The notes: generated by a model from the sequence alone, not told the origin. A DNA stretch of 64,000 nucleotides from Kordia jejudonensis (GCF_001005315.1 NZ_LBMG01000003.1:62001-126000); one strand, 5' to 3'. Numbered from the stretch's first letter, positions 52,473-61,756 are shown. Numbers and translations: made by a program.

Positions 52473-52997
52473 ATGAAAAAATTAATCGTTTTGGCAATTG
52501 CAGCACTTGGATTGTATTCTTGCCAACAACCTACGAAAATCGGTTTTGTAGACAATTCGGAATTGGTAAATGAATACCAAGAAAAAAAGGATTTGGAGGC
52601 ATCAATGAAAACTAAGATTGAAAAGTTTCAACAAAAAAATGACAGTATCGGACGTTCTTTTCAAATGGAAGTGCAAGACGCGCAAATAAAAGCGGCAAAA
52701 ATGACCAAAGTAAAACAAGATGCGTTGATGACACAATTGCAACAAAAGCAAGGAATGTTACAACAACAATATCAAGTTGAGGAAAACGCCATCAAGCAAG
52801 AAAGTCAATCGCTCAATGATTCGTTATTAAGCAAAATAAAAAAGTACGTTGCTGAGTATGGAAAAGCAAACGGTTACGATTATATTTTAGGTAAAAACGA
52901 ATATGTTGGAACGGTGTATTATGGAAAAGAAGAAGCAGACCTTACCAAGGAATTGTTAGAAGTATTAAATAAAAAATACGCTGAAGAAAAGAAATAA
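52473..52997 (+). CDS. OmpH/Skp-like periplasmic lipoprotein
   Basis: A 174-aa lipoprotein (lipobox GLYSC, Cys17). KIGFVDNSELVNEYQEKKD opens the Skp/OmpH domain. A long coiled-coil hairpin (about 45-125) follows with typical Lys/Gln-rich heptads, and YDYILGKNEYVGTVYYGK is the conserved C-terminal strand pair. Skp-type proteins chaperone outer-membrane proteins in the periplasm. This one is lipid-anchored, as is common in flavobacteria. A well-spaced promoter lies 88 bp upstream and a terminator at 53026. Confidence 0.85.
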   Translation: MKKLIVLAIAALGLYSCQQPTKIGFVDNSELVNEYQEKKDLEASMKTKIEKFQQKNDSIGRSFQMEVQDAQIKAAKMTKVKQDALMTQLQQKQGMLQQQYQVEENAIKQESQSLNDSLLSKIKKYVAEYGKANGYDYILGKNEYVGTVYYGKEEADLTKELLEVLNKKYAEEKK

Positions 52998-53025
52998 TTA
53001 GAAAATAGTACAAGATTCAAACGAA

Positions 53026-53052
53026 AGACTTTCAGGAAACTGAAGGTCTTTT
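53026..53052 (+). terminator. terminator of the OmpH-like gene
   Basis: GACTTTCAG and CTGAAGGTC pair around GAAA with one mismatch, followed by a run of seven T. Confidence 0.82.
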
Positions 53053-53142
53053 TTTATGGTTTACATTTAATTTTCGTCAAACTGAACTTTCAAATAAACA
53101 AATAAACAAATCCACGAATCCACAAATGGACAATTCCACACA

Positions 53143-53889
53143 TCACACACTCCGAATCATATTCAAAAAATCGGTACGTTTTGTCCGTGAAACAGGCAAC
53201 TTATGATTGTCTTCCAACACGACATATCCTTCATTTAAATACTTCAAAATATAGTTGATATTAATTAAATGTGATTTATGAATTAGGTAAAAATCGGGAT
53301 GTTTTAAAAGCTTCAAAAAATGCCCAATACTATACGAACTCATAATAGGTTTCTGTTGCTGAAAGTAAATTTTAGTATAACCATCAATTCCTTGACAATG
53401 AATAATATCTTCTACTTTTACAAACTCCAAACCGTCTTGTGAAGGAATCACAACTTTCTTTTGTTGAAACGACTGAATGCCCAAATTCTCAATCAACTGT
53501 GTATTCTTAGCCAAAGCTGTTTTATCCGCAATATTCTCAGTAGCAATTGCAACTGCCTGAATTAAATCTTGGCTGTCAATCGGCTTCACAATATAACCAA
53601 TAGCACAATGTTTAATGGCTTCAATACCATACTGATCAAAAGCGGTCACAAAAATGATTTCAAACTGTGGTTTTGGAATTTTTTGCAACACTTCAAAGCC
53701 ATTCATACCAGGCATGGCAATGTCCAAAAATACCAATTGCGGATTCAAATTGCTGATCAGTTCAACAGCTTCTTCAGGATCTTGTGTTTCCGCGATCACA
53801 TCTATATTTGGACACAAGCGTTCCAGTTTATTTTTTAAAATTGCCAACGATTTATGTTCATCGTCAATAAGAATTGCAGTTACAGTCAT
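53143..53889 (-). CDS. LytTR-family response regulator
   Basis: A 248-aa DNA-binding regulator. The receiver domain (1-120) carries the phospho-accepting aspartate in PQLVFLDIAMPGMNGFEVL (about residue 56) and the conserved Lys in IVKPID. A linker with a polar stretch leads to the LytTR domain (about 145-245): VKVEDIIHCQGIDGYTKIYF, then FYLIHKSHLININYI and a C-terminal LPVSRTKRTDFL. It is the last gene of a minus-strand unit, 1 nt after its kinase, so phosphotransfer from that kinase is likely. Target promoters are unknown. Confidence 0.93.
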   Translation of the reverse strand: MTVTAILIDDEHKSLAILKNKLERLCPNIDVIAETQDPEEAVELISNLNPQLVFLDIAMPGMNGFEVLQKIPKPQFEIIFVTAFDQYGIEAIKHCAIGYIVKPIDSQDLIQAVAIATENIADKTALAKNTQLIENLGIQSFQQKKVVIPSQDGLEFVKVEDIIHCQGIDGYTKIYFQQQKPIMSSYSIGHFLKLLKHPDFYLIHKSHLININYILKYLNEGYVVLEDNHKLPVSRTKRTDFLNMIRSV

Positions 53890-53890
53890 G

Positions 53891-54688
53891 TTAGTTTGGT
53901 AGTTTAAAAATTAGAGTTACAATTGTTCCTTGTTTGTTGCCAAATTCAGAACGGTCTTTAATGGTATATTCCACATGCCAATTGTCAACTTGTTCCAACA
54001 ATTTCAAACGTTCATCTAACACTTGGGATGAATGTGATTTCCGTGATTGAAATGAATTATTGGAAAGTGTTTTAGCTGCTTTAATACCAATTCCGTCATC
54101 TTCTATAACAACGCAAAAGGTATCGTACGAAAGTTGCGAAAATGTAATGCTGACTTTCCCTGGTGTTTTTTTGTGAAAAATACCATGATTGACTGCATTT
54201 TCAACAATAGGTTGCAACACCATTGATGGAATAGAAGCTTCTTTGTCAACAATTTCATCACATATAATTTCATAGGAAAGTTTGTCTTCAAAACGCAACT
54301 TTTCTAATGATAAATAGTTGGAAATCAAGTCAATTTCTTCCTCAATAGTGATTAATTGCTTGCGCGAATAGTCGAAAAATTGCCGTACTAATTTTGAAAA
54401 ACGGGTCAAATAATTCTCCGATTGATCAATATCGTTGAGTTGAATATAATATTGAATTGCGTTCAACGAATTATGTACAAAATGTGGATTCATCTGCGAT
54501 CTTAAGGCGTTTAATTCCAACTCAATCATTTTCTTTTCATACGAATTGATCGACATGGTTTTTTCGGTCAGCAATTTATTTTTACGTGTAATAAACACAT
54601 AAAATAGAATTACCACCGCGACGGCAATCAACAAAGCAGCGCCAGATAGTAAAAAGAAAATTTCCTCTATGTTTTCTGTTTCAGACAT
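53891..54688 (-). CDS. LytS-type sensor histidine kinase
   Basis: A 265-aa kinase with one transmembrane helix (about residues 10-33), then the HisK_5 core: ALRSQMNPHFVHNSLNAIQYY holds the phospho-accepting His. The ATP-binding region has VLQPIVENAVNHGI and VVIEDDGIGI. There is no large sensor domain; the 22-nt overlap with the upstream 7-TM gene suggests that gene supplies sensing. It pairs with the LytTR regulator downstream. Confidence 0.92.
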   Translation of the reverse strand: MSETENIEEIFFLLSGAALLIAVAVVILFYVFITRKNKLLTEKTMSINSYEKKMIELELNALRSQMNPHFVHNSLNAIQYYIQLNDIDQSENYLTRFSKLVRQFFDYSRKQLITIEEEIDLISNYLSLEKLRFEDKLSYEIICDEIVDKEASIPSMVLQPIVENAVNHGIFHKKTPGKVSITFSQLSYDTFCVVIEDDGIGIKAAKTLSNNSFQSRKSHSSQVLDERLKLLEQVDNWHVEYTIKDRSEFGNKQGTIVTLIFKLPN

Positions 54689-55293
54689 AAAAAGCTTTTA
54701 AGATAACAGCCATATAAAACAACATTTAATACGGTGATGACAATGGTGTAAAAATCACTACCATATTTTAGATATGCATGAAATAGTAACAACGGAAGTA
54801 AACCAATATAAAAGGAAAATAAGCCTGTAACAATCCAAAACGTTTGCGAACGTGCAAAGGATACGATTGAATCTGTATTTAAGAGTTCTACAAAATAGCT
54901 AATGGTTAATATTAAAACACCAAAAGAACCTACAATAATTGGGTTTAGATACAGTTCATGAAAAGGATTTTTGTCAAAAAGATCGTATAAAAATAGAATA
55001 CTAAAAGTTGTCAATATGATATGTACAAACCATTTTCGTTTCTGTAAAATTTTATAAAACCATAAAAAATAAAATAGAAAGGAAATGATGGTATAAAGGT
55101 TATAGAAAATATCATTACTCATCTTAAAAAAATATTTGTAACTAAGTCCAACTATTTCGTGACAAACCACATACATTAAAAACCATAAAAAATGACGCTG
55201 TGTACTATGTTTGTAGCGTTTCCAATACCAAATAGCCGCAACTAAAGCAGCTATTTGAAAGTATAGAAAAAAAGTATTGGTTAAAAATTTCAT
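54667..55293 (-). CDS. seven-helix membrane protein upstream of a LytS kinase
   Basis: A 208-aa inner-membrane protein with seven predicted transmembrane helices and short loops. Polar/aromatic residues line the helices (CHEIVGLSYKYFF; FLFYFLWFYK). No family recognised by motif. Its 3' end overlaps the kinase gene by 22 nt, and the lipoprotein gene lies only 4 bp upstream, so the four genes are very likely one operon. A sensory input role for the kinase is inferred from this coupling. Confidence 0.8.
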   Translation of the reverse strand: MKFLTNTFFLYFQIAALVAAIWYWKRYKHSTQRHFLWFLMYVVCHEIVGLSYKYFFKMSNDIFYNLYTIISFLFYFLWFYKILQKRKWFVHIILTTFSILFLYDLFDKNPFHELYLNPIIVGSFGVLILTISYFVELLNTDSIVSFARSQTFWIVTGLFSFYIGLLPLLLFHAYLKYGSDFYTIVITVLNVVLYGCYLKSFLCLKQKT

Positions 55294-55297
55294 AATG

Positions 55298-55876
55298 CTA
55301 ATCAGTTATTTCAAGATGCCTTTTTCCATGTACTGGACAAATTAAATCAGACTTGTATTCGTTATCAGGCGGTCTTCTAGAACCTCCATAATTTAAAGCA
55401 GGAATTTCATATACATTTTCATAATCATTCTCATCATCTGAAGTTCCTTTTACAGTAGCAACAAAAAATACTGTTGAATAGGCTACTTCGTTTGAGGCAA
55501 TTGCTTTTAACTCTCCTTTATTAAAGGACTCATCTTTTTTTGCACCGAAGTACACACGGAATCCTAACTCTTCTTTATCGATACCTAATTCTCTTGCTTT
55601 CACAATTAAATATTTCAAATTGCCCAACATTTGTTCATAAGTAAATGAAATGATTCTATTATCATGTCCAGGTCCGAGCTTAGGATCTCTTGAATTGAAT
55701 CCTTTGAGCGTAATATAGTTTTGTTCTAACGTGCTGGCATCTTTGGTACACAAAGCAGTTTCTGGAAGAACATTTGTATCAACTCCTGACTCACATACTA
55801 ATTGTTCTAAAGTTCCACAGGAATTTAGTATTAAAAGTAAGAATAAAATTGTTAAATATAATATAGTTTTTCTCAT
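55298..55876 (-). CDS. lipoprotein of unknown function heading the sensor operon
   Basis: A 192-aa lipoprotein from the ATG at 55876 (lipobox LNSC, Cys20); the frame upstream lacks a signal peptide. The mature part has NYITLKGFNSRDPKLG, then YLIVKARELGIDKEELGFRVY with a VYFGAKKDE turn, and a late Cys (ICPVHGKRH). No family recognised. The position before the 7-TM sensor suggests a ligand-binding or cell-surface role. Confidence 0.65.
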   Translation of the reverse strand: MRKTILYLTILFLLLILNSCGTLEQLVCESGVDTNVLPETALCTKDASTLEQNYITLKGFNSRDPKLGPGHDNRIISFTYEQMLGNLKYLIVKARELGIDKEELGFRVYFGAKKDESFNKGELKAIASNEVAYSTVFFVATVKGTSDDENDYENVYEIPALNYGGSRRPPDNEYKSDLICPVHGKRHLEITD

Positions 55877-55890
55877 AATCGTGTTTTTAA

Positions 55891-55917
55891 GTTCCGCCTG
55901 CATACACAAACGGAACA
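55891..55917. promoter_or_regulatory. hairpin between Cys-rich gene and lipoprotein gene
   Basis: GTTCCG and CGGAAC pair (6 bp) across a 14-nt loop, between the stop of the 409-aa gene and the lipoprotein start. It could be an attenuating terminator separating the two transcription units or a leader element. Confidence 0.45.
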
Positions 55918-55934
55918 TTTTTTAGTAGTGTTAA

Positions 55935-57164
55935 TTAACTCTTTATTAGTGTAATAGGGAAGCGTGTTTTTCCTGTATTGTCTTGATTGATTTCAATTTG
56001 CTCAATACAGTATTCTACTACAATGTCATAATCTTGTGGTTTTGCATTTTGAATAGATAAATACAATGCCTGACTCGTACATGCACAACCACATACATCT
56101 CCCAGACGAACCAAACGGTTTGGTACAAGTTGAATACCGTTATTGGTTTCTGCCATCACTGTACTTTTTGAAGCTAATTGATGTGCTTGAGTTTGCGTTT
56201 GTGTAGTTATACTTGGTGTTACCGGAGTATTTCCAATTGTTCCTGCGTTTCTTTTTGGCACAATAGTAATGCTCGTAATAATCAATCCTCTAAAGCGTAA
56301 ATTGCTATACGGATTACAGGCTGTAATGTACAATACTTCATCATCGTGCGTTTCCATCTGATCTTTTGTACTATCGCCCCAATGCAAATAGAAACAAGGT
56401 TCTAATGTTGGTAAATCGAGTGTAGAACAGGTTTCTCCTGAATACGGAGCTTTGCATCTTCGCGAATTATTTTCTTTTCCTTTAATCAAGAATGTTTTCG
56501 AAAGTGCTTCCGTTTTCAATACTTTTTGTTCCTCTTGAATGGTTTCAGCACACGCCGAACATAAACAGTTGTCTACACATTCACACTCAGGTGTACAGTC
56601 ATGACATTCTTCTTTGTACAATTCACTTATAGGAAACCTAAAAATTAAAAACTCATCATGATTAAATCCTTGAAATGGAGCAGTAGCCGAAGTATCTTTT
56701 CCTGAATTGTACCAAATAAAATGTGCGTTTTTATCAATTGAAGGATACGTTCTAAAAGGTATATTTCCATTACTTACTCCTTTGGTCACGGCTTTCCACT
56801 TCTTGCAATGTGCTTTTTTCAATTCGGCATTTATCAACTGATCCGAAGGACGTGTAGTCTGCGAACTAAAATTAATTCCTGTTGGAAAAACTTCCCATTT
56901 GGCATGTGTTCCCGAAAAAACAGTGTTTGCTCCTTTCAACTCTGCTAAAAGACCATTTAAACCACTATTATCACTCCAACACACAAAGTATAAGTATTCT
57001 TCACAGGTTACTTTTGCTTTAAAATTCACAGCTTCTAATGAGCTGCTTGTGGCTACTTTTCGTAACACTTTGGTACAATCGCCAATATAAATATCTGCAA
57101 AATTATCACACGAATATGTTACATTTATAGCTCTGGTTTGCTTACAGTTTTTAGTATTTTCCAT
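55935..57164 (-). CDS. Cys-rich protein without signal peptide
   Basis: A 409-aa protein of unknown family. There is no signal peptide. A cluster of cysteines, CHDCTPECECVDNCLCSAC (about residues 187-205), is followed by more (RRCKAPYSGETCS, FYLHWGD, ACNPYSN). Further Cys occur near the end (VCGCACTS), suggesting metal binding or disulfide-dependent structure. Beta-rich overall. It shares a conserved 5' leader element, at the same distance from the start codon, with the 88-aa gene at 61490. Function unknown; a structural or binding protein is possible. Confidence 0.6.
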   Translation of the reverse strand: MENTKNCKQTRAINVTYSCDNFADIYIGDCTKVLRKVATSSSLEAVNFKAKVTCEEYLYFVCWSDNSGLNGLLAELKGANTVFSGTHAKWEVFPTGINFSSQTTRPSDQLINAELKKAHCKKWKAVTKGVSNGNIPFRTYPSIDKNAHFIWYNSGKDTSATAPFQGFNHDEFLIFRFPISELYKEECHDCTPECECVDNCLCSACAETIQEEQKVLKTEALSKTFLIKGKENNSRRCKAPYSGETCSTLDLPTLEPCFYLHWGDSTKDQMETHDDEVLYITACNPYSNLRFRGLIITSITIVPKRNAGTIGNTPVTPSITTQTQTQAHQLASKSTVMAETNNGIQLVPNRLVRLGDVCGCACTSQALYLSIQNAKPQDYDIVVEYCIEQIEINQDNTGKTRFPITLIKS

Positions 57165-57491
57165 AATTATTTAATTTCAAAAATTTACCTACTCTATTTA
57201 CGAAAAAGGCTTTTCGGTTTCCGCCTTACGAAGTTGTATTATTACGTAATTATGGCAACAAAGATGGAATACAAAGAATCAATACTATAGTGTAACTTTA
57301 AGAACGGTCGCTTTGATTTGATGATCGGTTTGTTTCATTTTATAATACTTTGTTAAAAAACCTACAAAAACCAAAAGCTTAGTAGTGAGAAGGTTATTTT
57401 TGTACGCTAAAGTTTTGTTAACAGATGTAACTTTTTTCGTTATCAATCGTTAGTAACGCTATAAAACAGCAATCAAAAAACTACTCAAAAC
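57165..57491. other. divergent regulatory region with leader element
   Basis: 327 bp between the minus-strand Cys-rich gene and the TonB receptor. Contains the shared leader element (57190-57230). A TATTTTTG -7 match at 57395-57402 on the plus strand lacks a well-spaced -33. No ORF of coding quality. Confidence 0.6.
57190..57230 (-). promoter_or_regulatory. conserved 5' leader element, copy 1
   Basis: On the minus strand, a block of about 40 nt shares most positions with 61781-61819. Read in this orientation it begins CGTAAGGCGGAAACC and contains AAGGC...GCCTT, which can form a short stem. It ends 26 nt before the start codon of the 409-aa gene, close to the 25 nt seen at copy 2. Confidence 0.6.
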
Positions 57492-59870
57492 ATGAAAAAA
57501 AGTGTCATTTGGATGTGTCTCCTTATGAGTACATTCCTCTTTGCGCAAGAAAAATTTAGCGTAAGCGGAATTATAAAAGACAAAAAAAATGGGGAAACAC
57601 TATTGGGTGCTACGGTATACTTAAAAGGTACAAGTAACGGAGCTGTCACCAATGAATACGGTTTTTACTCGTTAACAGCAACAGAAGGAACCTATACCTT
57701 AGTCGTTTCGTTTATTGGATACGAAACCATTTCCAAAGAAATCAATCTTACAGTTGACCAAACGCTAAACTTCGAAATCAAAGAGGCGTCAACTTCCTTG
57801 GAAACGGTGGTCATTGAAGGAGAAGAATCAGAACGTGTAAACATCCGAAAACCACAAATGAGTGTTGCAAAACTAAATGCAGCAACCATAAAACTAATGC
57901 CCGTAGTTTTGGGAGAAGTCGATGTCATCAAATCCATTCAGATGTTACCAGGAGTCACCAATGGCGGAGAAGGATCTGCCGGATTTAACGTTCGTGGTGG
58001 TGCAGCAGACCAAAACTTAGTACTCTTAGATGAAGCAATTATTTACAATACTTCGCACTTTTTTGGCTTTTTCTCCGTGTTTAATGCGGATGCAATAAAA
58101 GATATCAAACTGTACAAAGGAGATATTCCCGCTAAATTTGGAGGACGTATTTCTTCCGTGTTAGATGTTCGCCAGAAAGACGGAAACAGTAAAAATCTAG
58201 AAGTAAATGGTGGTGTCGGAATCATATCGAGTCGATTGTCGGTAGAAGGTCCAATGTTTAACAAAAAAGGATCATTCTTAGTGGCAGGAAGAACCTCGTA
58301 TGCACATATATTTTTGCCATTAATAGAAGAGTTAAAAGATGATAAAATTTCGTTTTACGATTTAAACCTAAAAACAAATTACGAAATCAACGAAAACAAC
58401 CGAATCTACCTTTCTGGGTACTTTGGAAGAGACATTTTTGATATTTCTCAATTCATCAAAAACAGGTACGGAAACACATCGGCAAACTTACGTTGGAATC
58501 ATGTATTTAATGAAAAACTCTTCTCTAACTTATCATTAATCTATAGCAAATACGATTACGAAATTATTCTTGATTTCGTTAAGCTTGATTGGGTTGCCGA
58601 TATTGAAAACTTTAACCTAAAATACGATTTACGCTACTATGCAAGCGACAAACTAAAGCTCGATTTTGGAGTCAGTGGAATTACCTATGATTTCAATCCT
58701 GGAGAAGTACGACCTTCGGATCCGAGTTCGTCGATTAATTTTAGAAAACTAGATCAAAAACGTGCATTTGAAGCGGCGGCGTATATCAGTGCCGAGCATG
58801 AATTAACCGACAAACTTACGGCGCAATATGGTTTGCGTTTCAGTGCTTTTAGTCGTTTGGGCGGACAAGCTTTAGCGAACTATGCCAACGATCAGCCGCT
58901 GGTATACAATGAAGAAATTGGTATCTATGAAGAAGGCGAAGAAATAAGTACAACCGATTACAAAAGAAGTGAAAGTATCAAAACCTTTGCAAATCTGGAA
59001 CCGCGATTGGGACTTTCATACCAACTCAATGATGCATCTTCGGTAAAAGCAAGTTACACACGATCTGTACAATATGTGCACTTACTATCAAACACGGTTT
59101 CGGTGACGCCGTTAGATGTTTGGGCGCCAAGTGGTCGTTACATTCAACCGCAAAAATCTGATCAATATGCTGTTGGATATTACAAAAATTTTAGCGACAA
59201 AAAATATTCCTTAGAAGTAGAAACGTATTATAAAAATGTAGCCAACAGAATTGATTACATTGATGGCTCAGATTTGATCGGAACCAACAATATTGAAACC
59301 GAAATTCTCAACGGAGAAGCTAGAGCTTACGGTTTGGAAATCTTATTTCGAAAAAACGAAGGAAAATTCAAAGGTTGGTTTGCTTATACACTATCAAAAT
59401 CTGAGCAAAGAGCGCTTGGTGGAAATGCTGGCGGACCAGGAATTAATAATGGCGATTGGTACAATACTCCATTTGATAGAACTCACGATATTTCGGTTAC
59501 AGGAAGTTATGACCTCAATGAAAAGTGGAAATTTAGTGCCAATTTTGTATACCAAACAGGTCGTCCAGTAACCTATCCAAACGGACAATATGAATACGAA
59601 GGTTTATCTATTGCAAGTTTTGACGAACGAAATGCAAACCGTTTGCCTGCCTATCACAGACTCGATCTTTCGGCAATATTTACGCCAAGTAATAACAAAA
59701 ACCAACGTTGGCAAAGCGAATGGGTTTTTGGTTTATACAACGCTTACGCGAGAAGAAACGCGGCATCAGTTTCCTTTACACAAGACTTTGATACGGGCAT
59801 CAACGAAGCACGCCGATTGTCCATTTTTGGAAGTGTCATTCCGTCCATAACGTATAATTTTAAATTCTAA
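57492..59870 (+). CDS. TonB-dependent receptor with carboxypeptidase-like domain
   Basis: A 792-aa outer-membrane receptor. The signal peptide (MKKSVIWMCLLMSTFLFAQ) is followed by a CarboxypepD-like domain (SGIIKDKKNGETLLGATVYLKGT). The plug domain (about 130-240) has NVRGGAADQNLVLLDEAIIYN and a long 22-stranded barrel ends with SIFGSVIPSITYNFKF. It imports an unknown nutrient using TonB energy. A DUF4249 lipoprotein gene follows after 6 bp, a standard pairing. No SusD is present. Regulation may involve the nearby ECF sigma/FecR pair, but that pair is 2.9 kb away. Confidence 0.93.
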   Translation: MKKSVIWMCLLMSTFLFAQEKFSVSGIIKDKKNGETLLGATVYLKGTSNGAVTNEYGFYSLTATEGTYTLVVSFIGYETISKEINLTVDQTLNFEIKEASTSLETVVIEGEESERVNIRKPQMSVAKLNAATIKLMPVVLGEVDVIKSIQMLPGVTNGGEGSAGFNVRGGAADQNLVLLDEAIIYNTSHFFGFFSVFNADAIKDIKLYKGDIPAKFGGRISSVLDVRQKDGNSKNLEVNGGVGIISSRLSVEGPMFNKKGSFLVAGRTSYAHIFLPLIEELKDDKISFYDLNLKTNYEINENNRIYLSGYFGRDIFDISQFIKNRYGNTSANLRWNHVFNEKLFSNLSLIYSKYDYEIILDFVKLDWVADIENFNLKYDLRYYASDKLKLDFGVSGITYDFNPGEVRPSDPSSSINFRKLDQKRAFEAAAYISAEHELTDKLTAQYGLRFSAFSRLGGQALANYANDQPLVYNEEIGIYEEGEEISTTDYKRSESIKTFANLEPRLGLSYQLNDASSVKASYTRSVQYVHLLSNTVSVTPLDVWAPSGRYIQPQKSDQYAVGYYKNFSDKKYSLEVETYYKNVANRIDYIDGSDLIGTNNIETEILNGEARAYGLEILFRKNEGKFKGWFAYTLSKSEQRALGGNAGGPGINNGDWYNTPFDRTHDISVTGSYDLNEKWKFSANFVYQTGRPVTYPNGQYEYEGLSIASFDERNANRLPAYHRLDLSAIFTPSNNKNQRWQSEWVFGLYNAYARRNAASVSFTQDFDTGINEARRLSIFGSVIPSITYNFKF

Positions 59871-59876
59871 GAAATC

Positions 59877-60725
59877 ATGGCAAAACATAACATATTTACT
59901 GTCCTTTTAGCCGTATTAATCACATTCGTTTCCTGTGATGATAAAATAGATGTAGACGTTCCAGAAGCGCCACCACGTTTAGTAATTGAAGCTTCGTTAG
60001 ATTGGCAAAAAGGAACTACGGGAAACAATCAAACCATAAAATTAAGTACATCCACACCGTATTTTGATACAACGTTGAATACGGATGTCAGCGGCGCTTT
60101 GGTACGTGTTACCAATAACAATTCGGGTGCTATGTATACGTTTACAGATCAAAACGATGGAACTTATACCATAAATAATTTTGTACCTGTTTTAAACGAT
60201 TCGTATACCTTAGAAGTTATTCATAATGGCGAAACGTATACTGCTACAGAAACATTAACGCCAGTAACACCAATTTTGAGCACAACACAATCGCTAGAAG
60301 GCGGATTTGATGATGAAGTTTTAGATGTTACCATACTTTTTGACGATCCAGCAGATGAAGAAAACTTTTATTTTATTAGAATACAAGAAGAGGGCGATTT
60401 ATTTGCAGATTTGGAAACACAATCGGATGAATTTACCAATGGAAATGTACAAGAAGAATTCTTTGAAAAAGAAAGTGATGATGAAGATGAAACGGTTGAA
60501 TACAATCCGGGAGATACAGTAAACATTAGATTACATGGAATCTCGCAACGCTATTACGATTATGTTTCTTTACTCATAGAACAATATTATTCTGGTGGAA
60601 ATCCGTTTGCGGTAACGCCAGCAGAAATTCGCGGAAACTGTGTTAATGAAACCAATGGAGAAAATTATGCATTTGGCTATTTCAGAGTTACCGAATTTGA
60701 TGAGGTTACGTACACATTTCAGTAA
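59877..60725 (+). CDS. DUF4249 lipoprotein
   Basis: A 282-aa lipoprotein (lipobox VSC, Cys20) of the DUF4249 family, beta-rich with short Asp-rich turns. LVIEASLDWQKG opens the domain, and FDDPADEENFYFIRIQEEGD and VNIRLHGISQRYYDYVSLL are typical later blocks. Family members follow TonB-dependent receptors and are thought to help capture the substrate at the cell surface. It lies 6 bp after the receptor, ends at a terminator, and so belongs to one transcript with it. Confidence 0.88.
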   Translation: MAKHNIFTVLLAVLITFVSCDDKIDVDVPEAPPRLVIEASLDWQKGTTGNNQTIKLSTSTPYFDTTLNTDVSGALVRVTNNNSGAMYTFTDQNDGTYTINNFVPVLNDSYTLEVIHNGETYTATETLTPVTPILSTTQSLEGGFDDEVLDVTILFDDPADEENFYFIRIQEEGDLFADLETQSDEFTNGNVQEEFFEKESDDEDETVEYNPGDTVNIRLHGISQRYYDYVSLLIEQYYSGGNPFAVTPAEIRGNCVNETNGENYAFGYFRVTEFDEVTYTFQ

Positions 60726-60748
60726 AATACAAATTGCAGACAAAACAG

Positions 60749-60788
60749 AAAACCGCTAACAAAACAATGTTTCTTAGCGGTTTTTTTA
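60749..60788 (+). terminator. terminator of the TonB-receptor operon
   Basis: AACCGCTAA and TTAGCGGTT pair across a 13-nt loop, followed by seven T. Confidence 0.82.
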
Positions 60789-60815
60789 TTGAAAAATGTG
60801 AAGAATCTTTACATC

Positions 60816-61478
60816 TTATGATGGAAATGTTCTTAAAAAGATGGCTGGTTTATCATTAGAAATAACGGTTAAATTCGTTCTAGAAATTAACTCGCCTTTG
60901 TCCGTTTTTCCTGAAATAACAATGCGTTTCATTCCTGGCGAAAATTTGCCTACTTGTTTCCCATCATTTACGGCAACTCCCATAAGATGTGGTGCTCCGA
61001 TGCGAGTTCCAATAATATTTCCTGTGCCGTTTTCTATCAAAATTCGTTCACCAATTGCTGGTGGCGGAAACAATTGAGTTACCGTAATATCGTGTAACGG
61101 TGTAAGCACAATATACTGTGATGGATCAATAATTGCTGGTGTAGCGGCTATGTCTGCATCCGCATCATTTGAATGTAACATGTTTACGGTACGACCAAAT
61201 TTTGGCGTATCTGAATTATCTAAACAAAACATCCATACGGTTGATATTTTAGTACCATCTTCAGTTTCGAAAGTAGCATAATATCTGCCGTGTACATTTA
61301 ATGGATTTACGCGCTTTCCGTCGTCATTTAAATCCAGATTATAAAAAATATTTGTGGTTAACGTTCCTACAGTATATGTTCCTGTAGCGCCTTCAATTAC
61401 TTGTTCTTGTAAAGGTTCAATTGGGTTAAAATATGCATAAACGTTTACATTTTTAACTTTTACGGGTATTCCTTGCAT
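60816..61478 (-). CDS. hypothetical beta-rich protein, partner of the cystatin-like gene
   Basis: A 220-aa protein without signal peptide, with a first strand PVKVKNVNVYAYFNP, an Asp/Asn-rich middle, and Ig-like alternation (YYATFETEDGTKISTVWMF; KRIVISGKTDKGELISR). No family recognised. It starts 11 nt after the 88-aa gene's stop and is read from the same transcript. Function unknown; extracellular use without a classical signal is not excluded. Confidence 0.55.
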   Translation of the reverse strand: MQGIPVKVKNVNVYAYFNPIEPLQEQVIEGATGTYTVGTLTTNIFYNLDLNDDGKRVNPLNVHGRYYATFETEDGTKISTVWMFCLDNSDTPKFGRTVNMLHSNDADADIAATPAIIDPSQYIVLTPLHDITVTQLFPPPAIGERILIENGTGNIIGTRIGAPHLMGVAVNDGKQVGKFSPGMKRIVISGKTDKGELISRTNLTVISNDKPAIFLRTFPS

Positions 61479-61489
61479 GATTGATAATT

Positions 61490-61756
61490 TTATAAGGTTT
61501 GAATATGTATAATGTGTGCATTTCCTTCAAGTGGAGCATGAATTTTTACAATAGATGAGCCATTTAATGGTCTTATTGTGGCAACTTGCGTATTACAGAA
61601 AAATTTGTAGTTTGTTCCTGAAACAATTTTTGTAGAAACTGCAACTGGCCAATAACGTACACCAATAATACCTCCGAGCGCTTCAGTAAAAGCTTTTTCG
61701 GCTTCTGCTGAAATTTTACATGTGTACTGAGAATAATCTCCTGGTAGGGTTGACAT
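61490..61756 (-). CDS. small cystatin-like protein
   Basis: An 88-aa protein with no signal peptide. The central helix and strand fit a cystatin fold: AEAEKAFTEALGG, then VAVSTKIVSGTNYKFFCN. The VxxxIVSGTNY segment is reminiscent of the QxVxGTNY inhibitory loop of stefin-type cystatins, and the later strand HAPLEGNAHIIHIQ matches the final hairpin. Two cysteines (YTCK, FFCN) could pair. The similarity is by pattern only. It begins 25 nt after a leader element shared with the Cys-rich gene at 55935. Confidence 0.5.
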   Translation of the reverse strand: MSTLPGDYSQYTCKISAEAEKAFTEALGGIIGVRYWPVAVSTKIVSGTNYKFFCNTQVATIRPLNGSSIVKIHAPLEGNAHIIHIQTL

